Shown: positions 16,265 through 24,903 of the stretch, one piece after another
How positions within the stretch are numbered: position 1 is the first letter of the stretch
Layout of the letters: each line of letters opens with the position of its first letter
Assembly (NCBI RefSeq): GCF_051195235.1
Contig: NZ_JBNFZM010000002.1
Span: 620,001 to 684,000, forward strand
Origin: Tateyamaria sp947503385
GTDB taxonomy: Bacteria > Pseudomonadota > Alphaproteobacteria > Rhodobacterales > Rhodobacteraceae
DNA length: 64,000 nucleotides
Reading direction: 5' to 3'
Position numbers and translations under genes: made by a program
The notes under the pieces: generated by a model
Seen by the model: the letters and a program-made list of their open reading frames with translations, nothing else
Told to the model about the DNA's origin: nothing
Databases searched by the model: none

Positions 16265-17091
16265 AGGATCACCTGATGCTCTTGTTGCCCCTGCACGCCC
16301 ACTTCAGCGGCAAAGGTATAGCCCGCGTTCGGGACGTTCAGCCCATCCGCGGCGGTTGTGACATAGAGTGTTGTGCCCGCAAATGCCGGACAGGTTGTCT
16401 GCGGCGTGGGCACGGATACGGCGCGCAGGAATGTGCCGTCGGGCGCGTAGCAGGCCACCCGGCCTGCGCCCCATTGCGCGTTCCACAGGTTGCCTGCGGC
16501 GTCTACGACCGCACCGTCGGGATTCAAACCGTCGCTCCGCAGGTCTACGAAGACTTGAGGTTCACCTGCGGGCCAGCCGTCGGCATCGAGGGTGACACGC
16601 TGGATAGCTTGCGAAAACGTGTCGGCAAAATACGCCGTCCGCCCGTCCGGCGCGAAACAGATCGCGTTGGAAATCGTGATCCGGTCGAAAAGCTGGCGCA
16701 ACTCGCCCCTGTAGTATCGGTAGATGGCTCCTGCATAGGGCTCGGCCTTGATCCCCATCGTGCCAATCCAGAACCCGCCCTGCGGGTCTGCGCGCCCGTC
16801 ATTGGAGCGGGTGATGGGGTTGTCCGCCTCGAGCGGGACAACCAGTTCCCGCTCCACCGTGCCGATGGTGTAGCGCCAGAGCCCTGTGGCCGACGCCATC
16901 AAGAGCGTGTCGCGGTCCACCCAGCCTGCGGCAGAGACAAATTCGTCGAACTGCCAGCCGCCACCCGAATTGTCCGGCCCCTTGGCAAAAAGGCGCATTC
17001 CCAGAATATCAAACCAGAACAGTTGCTTGCGCAGGGGGTGCCACAGTGGTCCCTCGCCCAGGGCGCACAGCACATCGCTATAGACCTCCAT
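16261..17091 (-). CDS. SMP-30/gluconolactonase family sugar lactonase
   Basis: A 276-residue beta-propeller lactonase. Family residues are LGEGPLWHPL at 12-21 (metal Glu), SNDGRADPQGGFWIGTMG near 96, ISNAICFAPDGRTAYFADT near 142 (metal Asn), and GLNPDGAVVDAAGNLWNA near 196 (metal Asp). This subtype is usual in L-arabinose and galactose oxidative pathways. Here it would open D-galactono-lactone made by the galactose dehydrogenase to D-galactonate. It overlaps the GH42 start by 4 bp and abuts dgoA by one base. Confidence 0.85.
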   Translation of the reverse strand: MEVYSDVLCALGEGPLWHPLRKQLFWFDILGMRLFAKGPDNSGGGWQFDEFVSAAGWVDRDTLLMASATGLWRYTIGTVERELVVPLEADNPITRSNDGRADPQGGFWIGTMGIKAEPYAGAIYRYYRGELRQLFDRITISNAICFAPDGRTAYFADTFSQAIQRVTLDADGWPAGEPQVFVDLRSDGLNPDGAVVDAAGNLWNAQWGAGRVACYAPDGTFLRAVSVPTPQTTCPAFAGTTLYVTTAADGLNVPNAGYTFAAEVGVQGQQEHQVIL

Positions 17092-17696
17092 CAGGCGGCT
17101 GCGTCGTATGCGGCCACCATCTCGGCAGCGCGGGCAGCCACCACGTCCACGGACAGGCCGGGTTTATAGAGCGCCGAGCCAATGCCGAAGCCGGTGATCC
17201 CTGCGCCCAGCCAATCCGCAAAATCCGCAGCCCCCACACCGCCCACGGCATAAGTTTTGGTGCCCTTGGGCAGCACAGCGCCGATGGCCTTGAGCCCTGA
17301 TATCCCCAGATGCGAGGCCGGAAACAGCTTGAGCCCGTCGGCACCGGCGTACAGGGCGGCAAAGCATTCGGTCGGGGTCATCACGCCGGGATAGCTGAGC
17401 ATCCCGGCCTGTTTCGTTGCAACGATCACGGCGGCGTTGGCGTCGGGTGACACGACCATATGCGCGCCCATCTGATGCAGCCGTTCGACGTCGCGCACAT
17501 CGAGAACGGTGCCCGCCCCGATCATCGCCACGTCGCCGTGGGCATCCAGCATTTTTCCAATACTGTCAAACGGTTCGGGTGAGTTCAGCGGCACTTCGAT
17601 CCGGGTGATCCCGGCGGCGACCAGCGCGTCGGCCACCGGGACAGCCTCGTCCGGGGTGATGCCGCGCAGGATGGCAATGATCTCTCGGTCGCTCAT
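17091..17696 (-). CDS. dgoA: 2-dehydro-3-deoxy-6-phosphogalactonate aldolase
   Basis: A 201-residue class I KDPG/KDPGal aldolase. The catalytic Glu lies in RIEVPLNSPEPF near residue 33 and the Schiff-base Lys in GADGLKLFPAS near 125, followed by AVGGVG. It cleaves 2-keto-3-deoxy-6-phosphogalactonate to pyruvate and glyceraldehyde-3-phosphate. Length and context (dgoK immediately upstream) separate it from the gluconate-pathway Eda. The start overlaps the dgoK stop by 4 bp. Confidence 0.92.
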   Translation of the reverse strand: MSDREIIAILRGITPDEAVPVADALVAAGITRIEVPLNSPEPFDSIGKMLDAHGDVAMIGAGTVLDVRDVERLHQMGAHMVVSPDANAAVIVATKQAGMLSYPGVMTPTECFAALYAGADGLKLFPASHLGISGLKAIGAVLPKGTKTYAVGGVGAADFADWLGAGITGFGIGSALYKPGLSVDVVAARAAEMVAAYDAAA

Positions 17697-18583
17697 GCGG
17701 CCTCTCCTTGCAATTGCGCGTAAGCCGCGGTGAGACCGGCCAGCGTCATATCCTCGGCATCGGCCATCTGCGTTGGCACGCCTTGTGCGCTCAGCGCTGT
17801 GGCATAGGCCGCCGACAATGCCTTGGCCCCGACCAGCGCCACGGCCTGCCCCAGCCAGTAGGGGCGCATCGACGCCAGTTCCGCCCCGATCAGCAGGCCC
17901 GACAGGCGGGCGCGGGCCGCATCACCGGGCAGAGCAGTCAGCAACCCTTCGGCCCGAAGCGAAAACAGCGACGCAGCCAGCGTTTCCGGGCGTGACAGCG
18001 TCTGGTCGACGCCGGTGGCAAAGGCCTCTGCATCCCACCCCTGCCCCATCGAATGGCGCAGCACGGACTGCTGCGACAACAGCGCGAACATCTCGCCTGT
18101 CATGGCGGTGCGAAAGCTCACAATCTCGCCCGCGCTGGTATGCACCCATTTGGTGTGGGTGCCGGGCAGGCAGATGATGCCGTCAAAGCCGGGGTTGCGC
18201 GCGATGAAGCCTGCGATCTGGGTTTCCTCGCCGCGCATGACGTCGGCGGGGTTGTCCTGTTTGACACCGGGGAGCACACGCACGTCCAGATCGGTGCCGG
18301 GCACGGACACCGCGGTGTGGATCGTGGGTGCGGCGCAGGGCACGGTGGCATAAGGTGCCTCCGCCCAGCCCTGGCGCGAGCCGACCATGCCGCAGGCCAG
18401 CACCGGCACGGGCAGCGCGTCACCCACCAGCGCGCGCAGCGCCGGTTCAAAGCCATTGCGGTCCAGCCCGCCCATCCCGTCAGCCGAGCTGCGGCGGTCC
18501 AGCACCGTACTGTCGCGTCCCATCAGCCACGCGCGCAGATGCGATGTCCCCCAGTCCACAGCGATCCAGGCCACGTCCCCCAT
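17693..18583 (-). CDS. dgoK: 2-dehydro-3-deoxygalactonokinase
   Basis: A 296-residue DgoK-family sugar kinase with the N-terminal phosphate-binding WIAVDWGTSHLRAW, a GMVGSRQGWAEAPY motif near residue 67, and ICLPGTHTKWVH near 135, all diagnostic for 2-keto-3-deoxygalactonate kinases. It phosphorylates KDGal for cleavage by the adjacent aldolase. It shares a single base with the end of the SDR gene upstream and overlaps dgoA downstream, so these genes are tightly coupled. Confidence 0.92.
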   Translation of the reverse strand: MGDVAWIAVDWGTSHLRAWLMGRDSTVLDRRSSADGMGGLDRNGFEPALRALVGDALPVPVLACGMVGSRQGWAEAPYATVPCAAPTIHTAVSVPGTDLDVRVLPGVKQDNPADVMRGEETQIAGFIARNPGFDGIICLPGTHTKWVHTSAGEIVSFRTAMTGEMFALLSQQSVLRHSMGQGWDAEAFATGVDQTLSRPETLAASLFSLRAEGLLTALPGDAARARLSGLLIGAELASMRPYWLGQAVALVGAKALSAAYATALSAQGVPTQMADAEDMTLAGLTAAYAQLQGEAA

Positions 18584-19353
18584 CAGCCCGTCACCACCAC
18601 GCCGCCGTCAATCACCAGCGCCTGACCCGTCATCATGCGCGAAGTGCCGGACGCCAGAAACAGCGTGGCGCCCACGATATCGCGCGGCTCCAGATGTTCC
18701 TTGAGGCACTGGCGCTCCATATGCGCCTCCAGCCCTTCGGGCGTGGCCCACATGTCCAGTTGCTTTTGCGTCAGCACCCAACCGGGTGCCAGCGCGTTGA
18801 CCCGGATTTTGTCCGGGCCGAACTCGCGCGCGAGGCTGTGGGACATGGCCGTAATCGCCGCATTCGCGGCCGTATAGATCGGATAACCTGCGTTCCCCAT
18901 CATGTAGCTGACCGAGGAAAAGTTGATGATCGACCCGCCGCCTGCGGCCTGCATTCCCGGGATCACTGCCTGACAGGCAAAGAAATAGGCCTTTTGGTTG
19001 ATCGCAATCATCCAGTCCCAGAATTCGCTGTCCACATCGAGCGTCGCATGGCGTTTGTCATTGGCTGCATTGTTCACCAGCACGGTCACCGGTCCATGCG
19101 CCGCTGCCGCCTGATCGATGCAAGCGCGCAGCCGGTCGGTGTCGGTGACGTCACATTGCATGAACAGGGGACGCGCGCCGTGCTTGGCCTCCATCTCGTC
19201 GCAGAATGCGGTCGCATCGGACCGGCCCACGAACGCCACCTTGGCCCCCTGTTCCAAAAACCCTTCGGTCAGCGACGCACCAATGCCGGAGCCGCCCCCG
19301 GTGATGAACACCGAAGCACCGGCAAGGTCGTGGAATGTGGCTGTCTCTTTCAT
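18583..19353 (-). CDS. SDR-family sugar dehydrogenase, probable galactose 1-dehydrogenase
   Basis: A 256-residue SDR. The cofactor motif TGGGSGIGASL is near residue 19, NNAAN near 88, and VNALAPGWVLTQKQLDMW near 190. The position supplies the first oxidation step of galactose to the lactone in the De Ley-Doudoroff route. The catalytic motif is unusual: where classical SDRs have YxxxK, this protein reads YTAANAA, so the conserved Lys is Asn (codon AAT). Ser and Tyr are kept. Either the subfamily works without this Lys or the enzyme is altered. Specificity for galactose rests on the neighbours and could equally be arabinose or fucose. Confidence 0.75.
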   Translation of the reverse strand: MKETATFHDLAGASVFITGGGSGIGASLTEGFLEQGAKVAFVGRSDATAFCDEMEAKHGARPLFMQCDVTDTDRLRACIDQAAAAHGPVTVLVNNAANDKRHATLDVDSEFWDWMIAINQKAYFFACQAVIPGMQAAGGGSIINFSSVSYMMGNAGYPIYTAANAAITAMSHSLAREFGPDKIRVNALAPGWVLTQKQLDMWATPEGLEAHMERQCLKEHLEPRDIVGATLFLASGTSRMMTGQALVIDGGVVVTG

Positions 19354-19374
19354 CGGTCTTCTTTCGTTTTGGGC

Positions 19375-21459
19375 TCAGGCGAGGTCGCCTTTGACGACCC
19401 ACATGCGTTCGGGAAAGCTCCACGGCAGTGTGAGGCCATGATACATCAGATAGGCGCCGCTCACCACGATCGGGCCGGATTTCAGCGGGATATCTCCGCG
19501 CGACAAATGGCCCGCATCGGCGCGGTTCACCAGCTCGACCCGGTACTTGGCGTCCGGTGTCAGGCGCGTCAGGCGCAAGGGGCGCGGCGCGATCTGGGCA
19601 CTGGTCGCCTCCTTGCCCGCAAAGACGACAAATTGCGCGCCGCCCTGTTCGAGGTGCTGTTCGGCGATGACGGATGGATCGGCGCTGTCCAGCCTCAGGA
19701 TGTCCGCGCCGTGCATCCAGGCGCGGTTGTGTTTCCACCAGCCGGTGACGTCGCTCAGCACCTGCGCCTCGTCTTCGGTCAGCTCGCGTGGGTCCATCTC
19801 GAACCCCATATGCCGCTGTGCGGCCACCCATGCCCGAAACCGGATGTCGAGCGTGCGGCCCGAGGTGTGGCAGGTGCGCGGCCCCACATGGGAGCCCGTA
19901 ACCGCCATCGGCAGAAAGATCGAGGCGTTGTGCTGCATCCGCAGCCGCTCAGTTGCGTCGTTGCTGTCGCTTAGCCAGACCCGCTGGCAGCGTTCCATGA
20001 TGCCAAAGTCAATGCGCCCGCCCCCGCTTGCGCAGCTTTCAATCTCCACATGCGGAAAACGGGCGCGCAGCCGGTCCAGCAGCGCATAAGAGCCGCGGGT
20101 TTGTGCGGCGTCGGGCATGGGCAACACGCGGTTGTGGTCCCACTTGATGTATTCAATGTCGTGACGGCTGAGGATGTCGCTGATCCGTTCAAACAGGAAC
20201 GACTGCACCGCCGGAAGGGCCATGTTCAGCGCCATCTGCTGACGGCCCATGATCTGATCCTCGCCCCCCAACGCCCAGTCGGGGTGGGCGCGGAAAATGT
20301 CGGAGTTTGGGTTGATCATCTCGGGCTCGAACCAGATGCCGAAGGACATGGCTTGGGCCTTCACGTGGTCGATCAGCGGGGTCAGCCCATCGGGATACTT
20401 GCGCGGATCGACCTCCCAATCGCTGAGCGCTTGGGTGTCGTCGTCGCGGTTGCCGAACCAGCCATCGTCCAGCACGAACCGTTCGGCCCCGAGGACGGCG
20501 GCGCGGGTGGCGATGTCCTTCAACTCATCAAGATTATGGTCGAAATAGACAGCCTCCCAGCAATTGTAGTGCACGGGCCGCGGTGCGTCGGGCCGTGGAA
20601 AGGCCACGACGCGGTCGCGCAGATGCCGTTGGAACGCGACGGCGCACCCGTTCAGGCCATCGTCGGAAAAAACCGCATAGAGCTTGCCGGTCGAAAACTT
20701 CTTTTGCGCGCTGCTTTCCACCCGCGCGGCATGACCGAACTGGATTTGGCGGCGACCGTCGGGCAGTTCTTCGGCCACCATGCGGTGCCCGCCGGACCAG
20801 CCATAGTGGAAGGCATAGGTGTGGCCCGAGGCGTTGGACGCCCCGCGCACCGGCACGACAAGGCCGGGGAAATGTTCGTGCCCCGTCCGGCCTGTGCGGT
20901 TCTCGCGGTAGCGGATGCCGGGGGACCACGGCGTGCGGTTCATCTGAAATTCGCCGCACCAACGCCCAGCAAAATCGATCATCTCATCGCTGAGTTGGGG
21001 CGCCGGAAACACCGGTGCGCTGAGCCAATGCAGGTGCATGGGCTCTTCGGCCTCCAACTCTGCGCTGGCCTCGATGATGTGCGTTTCCGGATCAAGCGCG
21101 AAGCGTGCGCGATAAAGCAGCACGCGGTCCTGATCCACATACGTGAGCACAAGAACGCCGTCGCCCAGATCCGCCTGTTCCAGACAGAACTTGGGCAGGA
21201 ACGGCGTGCCGTCCCCGTGCCGGATGATCAGGCCGGGTTGTCCGGGAAAGGACCGGGTCGCCTCCGGGCAAATGCTCAACTCTGGATTCGCGTCCAGCAT
21301 CCCGCCGGTCACGTCCAGCGTGTACGCTTCATAAAGTGTCGTCAGATCTTCTTCATCCGGTAGACGCGGCCCCCAATAGACCACCTCTGCCAACCGGCCC
21401 CGCATAGAGCCGAGAACAAGTGTCTGACGCCCGTCATCGAGCCGCCAGCATCGTATCAC
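19375..21459 (-). CDS. GH36 alpha-galactosidase
   Basis: A 694-residue family 36 glycoside hydrolase. The GTG start at 21459 overlaps the permease stop (GTGA) and begins VIRCWRLDDG; sequence further upstream lies in the permease gene. The nucleophile is D441 in IKWDHNR, the ESCASGGGRIDFG substrate loop is near 474-486, and the acid/base Asp is in WLSDSNDATERL near 498. An N-terminal beta-supersandwich and a GWFGNRDDD block near 333 fit the family. No signal peptide is seen, so it hydrolyses imported alpha-galactosides (melibiose/raffinose-like) in the cytoplasm. Confidence 0.92.
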   Translation of the reverse strand: MIRCWRLDDGRQTLVLGSMRGRLAEVVYWGPRLPDEEDLTTLYEAYTLDVTGGMLDANPELSICPEATRSFPGQPGLIIRHGDGTPFLPKFCLEQADLGDGVLVLTYVDQDRVLLYRARFALDPETHIIEASAELEAEEPMHLHWLSAPVFPAPQLSDEMIDFAGRWCGEFQMNRTPWSPGIRYRENRTGRTGHEHFPGLVVPVRGASNASGHTYAFHYGWSGGHRMVAEELPDGRRQIQFGHAARVESSAQKKFSTGKLYAVFSDDGLNGCAVAFQRHLRDRVVAFPRPDAPRPVHYNCWEAVYFDHNLDELKDIATRAAVLGAERFVLDDGWFGNRDDDTQALSDWEVDPRKYPDGLTPLIDHVKAQAMSFGIWFEPEMINPNSDIFRAHPDWALGGEDQIMGRQQMALNMALPAVQSFLFERISDILSRHDIEYIKWDHNRVLPMPDAAQTRGSYALLDRLRARFPHVEIESCASGGGRIDFGIMERCQRVWLSDSNDATERLRMQHNASIFLPMAVTGSHVGPRTCHTSGRTLDIRFRAWVAAQRHMGFEMDPRELTEDEAQVLSDVTGWWKHNRAWMHGADILRLDSADPSVIAEQHLEQGGAQFVVFAGKEATSAQIAPRPLRLTRLTPDAKYRVELVNRADAGHLSRGDIPLKSGPIVVSGAYLMYHGLTLPWSFPERMWVVKGDLA

Positions 21460-22304
21460 TTTACGGCCCCCAGTGTGAGCCCCGCGATAAAGTGGCGCTG
21501 CATCAGGAAAAAGCAGGCAACAGGCGGGATCGCGGCCAGCAGCGACGCCGCCGACACCAGATGCCAGTTGTTCACAAACTGCCCGTTCAGCGCGCGCACA
21601 CCCGCCGTAATCGGCTTGGCACTTTCGCCTTGGGTCAACACGTTGGCCCAGAAAAAGTCGTTCCACACAAAGGTAAAGATCAGCACAGCCAACGCCGCAA
21701 TCGCGGGCCGCACGAGCGGCAGCACCACATACCAGAAGATCTTCCACTCCGCGATGCCCTCGATCCGGGCGGATTCGATCAGGTCAAAGGGCAGTGCCTT
21801 GATAAAGTTGCGCATAAACAATGTGCAGAACCCGGTCTGGAAGGCCGCATGGAACAGGAATTGCCCCGCAATCGTGTCATAGAGGCCGGTCTGGACGGAC
21901 ATGTCGCGGACCGGCACCATGAGGATCTGGAACGGGATAAAGTTGCCCGCCACAAACAGGAAAAACAGCGGCAATGCGACCCGGAACTTGTAGATCGCCA
22001 GCGCGTAGCCCGCGAGGCAGGCCAGCGCCACCGAGATCATCACCGTGGGCACGGTGATCAGGACGGAGTTCCACATGTACTGCGCCGCAGCCGACTGGGT
22101 AAAGACCGCCGTATAGTTCTCGATGATCGCAAATTCTGACGGCCAGCCGAACACGTTGCCCGAGTTGATGTCCTTGGCCGACCGGATCGAGGTCAGCAGG
22201 ATCGCGAGCAACGGCAGCAGCCACAGGATCAGCGCGACGGGCAAGAAGGCCTGATAGGCCGTCCGTGCGACGGGGCCGGATTTTTCGATGGGTTTCGGAA
22301 ACAT
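21456..22304 (-). CDS. Galactoside ABC transporter permease (MalG/LacG type)
   Basis: A 282-residue permease with six helices. It has the EAA loop IESARIEGIAEWKIFWYVVLP near residue 185 and ends RHFIAGLTLGAVK, the usual terminus of the second CUT1 permease. The start MFPKPIEKSG at 22304 follows the family and the compact spacing (1 bp after the other permease); the frame open to 22463 is inside that gene. It imports the alpha/beta-galactosides used by the GH36 and GH42 enzymes of the operon. Confidence 0.9.
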   Translation of the reverse strand: MFPKPIEKSGPVARTAYQAFLPVALILWLLPLLAILLTSIRSAKDINSGNVFGWPSEFAIIENYTAVFTQSAAAQYMWNSVLITVPTVMISVALACLAGYALAIYKFRVALPLFFLFVAGNFIPFQILMVPVRDMSVQTGLYDTIAGQFLFHAAFQTGFCTLFMRNFIKALPFDLIESARIEGIAEWKIFWYVVLPLVRPAIAALAVLIFTFVWNDFFWANVLTQGESAKPITAGVRALNGQFVNNWHLVSAASLLAAIPPVACFFLMQRHFIAGLTLGAVK

Positions 22305-22305
22305 C

Positions 22306-23301
22306 TCAGCGCCCCCCCTTCTCGTCTTGGTACATGCGCCACAGGAAATAGCTGATGAAAAACAGCATGATGCCGAACAGGACCGTCGCCACGGCAGACC
22401 CGTAGCCATAGCGTTCGCCATATTCGGAAATCGCCACCTCGTACATGTAATGCGACAGCACATTGGTGGAGCCGAACGGCCCCCCTTGGGTCATAATCGC
22501 GATCATGTCAAAGCTGCGCAAAGCGCCGATGACGGTCACCACCACCGCAATGAAGGTCGCAGGTTTCAGTTGTGGGACAACCACGTACCACAGCATCTTC
22601 CAACCCTTGGCCCCGTCAAGGCGCGCCGCCTCAATCTGGTCTGCAGCCACGTTGTTGAGACCGGTGAGGTACAGGATCATGCAATAGGCGATCTGCGGCC
22701 AAAGACCCGCGGCGATGATGCCGTAGGTCGCCCACTCAGGGCTCGACAGGATGTCGGGCGCGGGGCGTGAACAATTGAAGGTCACGTTGCCAAGGATATT
22801 GGTCGTCTCTTCGCAAAACAGCGCCTTCCACACTGTGCCCACCACCCCGAAATCCGGGTTGTAGAACCAGCCAAAGATCAGGCCAACAACAACCTGCGAG
22901 ATGACAAAGGGGAAGAAGAACATAGACTTGTAGAACCGCATCCCCGTGACCGTCTGGTTCAGGAAAAGTGCGATGAACAGGCCCAGCGGCACGGCCAGCA
23001 TATAGAGGATCAGCCAAGCAATGTTGTTGCGCAGCGAGGTCCAGAAATTCGGGTCATCCCACAGCTTGGTGTAGTTTTCGAACCCGACCCAGACAGCGGT
23101 GGAATTGCCGTCCGCGTCATAAAGGCCGTTCCATTCGTAAAGGCTCAGCCACAGCGATTCAAAGATCGGGATGACCACGTAGATCGCAAAAAAGAACAGC
23201 GCGGGGATCAGGAAAATCCATGGCGCAATTGCCAGTTTGTTACGTGCGAACCAGCCCGGATCTGCGTCGGATCGCGCCTCGTGCAGTGTTGCGTCAGCCA
23301 T
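22306..23301 (-). CDS. Galactoside ABC transporter permease (MalF/LacF type)
   Basis: A 331-residue permease with an N-terminal cytoplasmic tail, a helix at ALFFFAIYVVIPIFESLWLS and the EAA loop IEAARLDGAKGWKMLWYVVVP near residue 236, followed by MTQGGPFGSTNVL. This is standard for the first CUT1 permease. A long extracytoplasmic loop near residues 165-200 contains a cysteine pair (FCEE ... FNCSRP) that could form a disulfide. It pairs with the downstream permease. Confidence 0.9.
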   Translation of the reverse strand: MADATLHEARSDADPGWFARNKLAIAPWIFLIPALFFFAIYVVIPIFESLWLSLYEWNGLYDADGNSTAVWVGFENYTKLWDDPNFWTSLRNNIAWLILYMLAVPLGLFIALFLNQTVTGMRFYKSMFFFPFVISQVVVGLIFGWFYNPDFGVVGTVWKALFCEETTNILGNVTFNCSRPAPDILSSPEWATYGIIAAGLWPQIAYCMILYLTGLNNVAADQIEAARLDGAKGWKMLWYVVVPQLKPATFIAVVVTVIGALRSFDMIAIMTQGGPFGSTNVLSHYMYEVAISEYGERYGYGSAVATVLFGIMLFFISYFLWRMYQDEKGGR

Positions 23302-23407
23302 TTGGATACGCCTCCTCGCTGGAATCGGTCAGCGCCACGTTGGGCGGTCATAACCTTTTGAAAAAACGCGCAAACGTGCTTGCAAAAGGCAATGGTCGGA
23401 AAAGGTG

Positions 23408-23433
23408 CAGGACGGGCAAGGCTGCCCATCCTG
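23408..23433 (-). terminator. Stem-loop with short U-run between binding protein and permeases
   Basis: On the minus strand CAGGATGGGC / GCCCGTCCTG pair in a 10-bp stem (one G-T wobble) with a 6-base loop. A TTTT run follows a few bases later. It lies 12 bp after the binding-protein stop and 107 bp before the permease start. It is likely a partial terminator that lowers permease expression relative to the binding protein. Confidence 0.65.
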
Positions 23434-23444
23434 CGTGAGAGGTC

Positions 23445-24677
23445 TTAGTTGTAGACTTCTTCCTGAACGGTATCGAGGCGCTCAAGAACCGCGTCCATTT
23501 TGGACGTGTCCAGCATGAACTCCTGGAACCCTTCCATGCCCGCCTTGGCCATCGCGGCCGGTGCGTCACGGTCATAGAACTGCGCGAGACCGGTGGCCGC
23601 GTTCAGCAGGGCAAAGCCTTCTTGGATGAACTTGTCATCCGAGATGTCAGCCTTGGAGTTGATGGGCAGCTGGCCAATGGTCTTGTTCCACTGTGTCTGC
23701 ACATCAGGGCGCGCAACGAAGGCCAGGAATTTCTTGGCGTCTTCGACGTTCTTGGCGTTTGCCGGGATAAAGAACGCGTCTGCTGGCGCTTCTTCGGCAG
23801 GCGGGATCGATGCGTCGATCACGGGGAACGGCATGAAGTCGATCTGGTCTTCGGTGAGACCCGCGTTCTTGTAGCCATCGACCGAGAAGTTGCCCATCAC
23901 GTACATCGCCGCGTCACCGTTGGCGAAGGGCGCAATGGCGTCCTGCCAAGACATCGAGGCGTGGTTGTCCACAAAACCGCATTCGTTGATCAGCGTTTCC
24001 CAGTTCTGGAAGGTCGCCTTGATGCGTGGATCGGTGTACTTGATCTCGCCGGCGGTCAGCGCGTTGTGCACGTCATAGCCGTTGGTGCGCAGGTTGATGT
24101 AGTCGAACACACCGGCTGCGGTCCAAAGGAACTTGGTGCCGATGGTGAACGGTGTCACGCCGTTTTCTTTCATCTTGGCGCAACCGGCCAGCATGTCGTC
24201 CCACGTGGCGAACTCTTCCAGTTCCAGCAGGTCAAAGATGTCTTTGCGGTAGTAGATACCCCACTGGTAGTAGGAATAGGGCACGCCCCAGATCTTGCCG
24301 TCGCGGGACATGGTCGCCTTGATCGCGGCCAGATCTTCGTCGAATCCGTTCGCTTCCCACACATCGTCCACAGGCTGGAACAGGCCCGCATCGACGAAGG
24401 GTGCCATGCGGTTGCCGGGGTACCAGCTGGTCACGTCAGGCGCGTCAGCGGTCAAAAAGTTGCGGATCGCGGTCTTGTGCGCTTCGCGGTCGTTGATGTT
24501 GACGATCACGTTGATGTCGGGGTTTTCCGACTTGAACAGCTCAACAGCGTCTTCAAAGCCCTTCTTGGGGCCAGGGTTGAGGTCATCGAAGTTGATGACG
24601 AGGTCGCGCGCAAATGCCGTTCCGGCGACAGCCGAAAGCGCAATAGCCGCCACAGCGGTTTTAAAGTTCAGGAACAT
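23445..24677 (-). CDS. Galactoside ABC transporter substrate-binding protein
   Basis: A 410-residue family 1 solute-binding protein. The start MFLNFKTAVAAIALS at 24677 gives a clean signal peptide cleaved near AGTAFA-RD; the frame to 24809 crosses the promoter and operators. The mature part has lobe features such as VTSWYPGNRMAPFVDAG and NGDAAMYVMGNFSVDGYK. It ends DTVQEEVYN. It is the first gene of the leftward galactoside operon, with IclR-like operators in the divergent spacer. Confidence 0.92.
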   Translation of the reverse strand: MFLNFKTAVAAIALSAVAGTAFARDLVINFDDLNPGPKKGFEDAVELFKSENPDINVIVNINDREAHKTAIRNFLTADAPDVTSWYPGNRMAPFVDAGLFQPVDDVWEANGFDEDLAAIKATMSRDGKIWGVPYSYYQWGIYYRKDIFDLLELEEFATWDDMLAGCAKMKENGVTPFTIGTKFLWTAAGVFDYINLRTNGYDVHNALTAGEIKYTDPRIKATFQNWETLINECGFVDNHASMSWQDAIAPFANGDAAMYVMGNFSVDGYKNAGLTEDQIDFMPFPVIDASIPPAEEAPADAFFIPANAKNVEDAKKFLAFVARPDVQTQWNKTIGQLPINSKADISDDKFIQEGFALLNAATGLAQFYDRDAPAAMAKAGMEGFQEFMLDTSKMDAVLERLDTVQEEVYN

Positions 24678-24783
24678 GGTTTCCTCCCGTTGGTTCCTTA
24701 TGGTTCCGTGGCCGGAGCGTGTCTCATCCCGCCAACCACGAAAAGTCAGATTTCTTTTGACTTCGGTTCCCGCTTTGTGGATG

Positions 24784-24818
24784 TTCCACATAGTGAAACC
24801 GAATTCCAACTATTGGAA
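24784..24818. promoter_or_regulatory. Two IclR-type palindromic operators in the divergent spacer
   Basis: TTCCAACTATTGGAA (24804-24818) is a perfect 6-3-6 dyad. TTCCACATAGTGAAA (24784-24798) is a weaker copy of the same pattern exactly 20 bp away, two helical turns. They sit between the binding-protein gene and the iclR gene, so the encoded IclR protein is the natural ligand. Confidence 0.7.
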
Positions 24819-24903
24819 CTGTAGGGGCCACGCGGGGCCAAGGTCAACAGATTTATCCTTCCTCAGGGAGGTAATCAGACAGACCCCGGAGGGAGGAGAA
24901 ACG

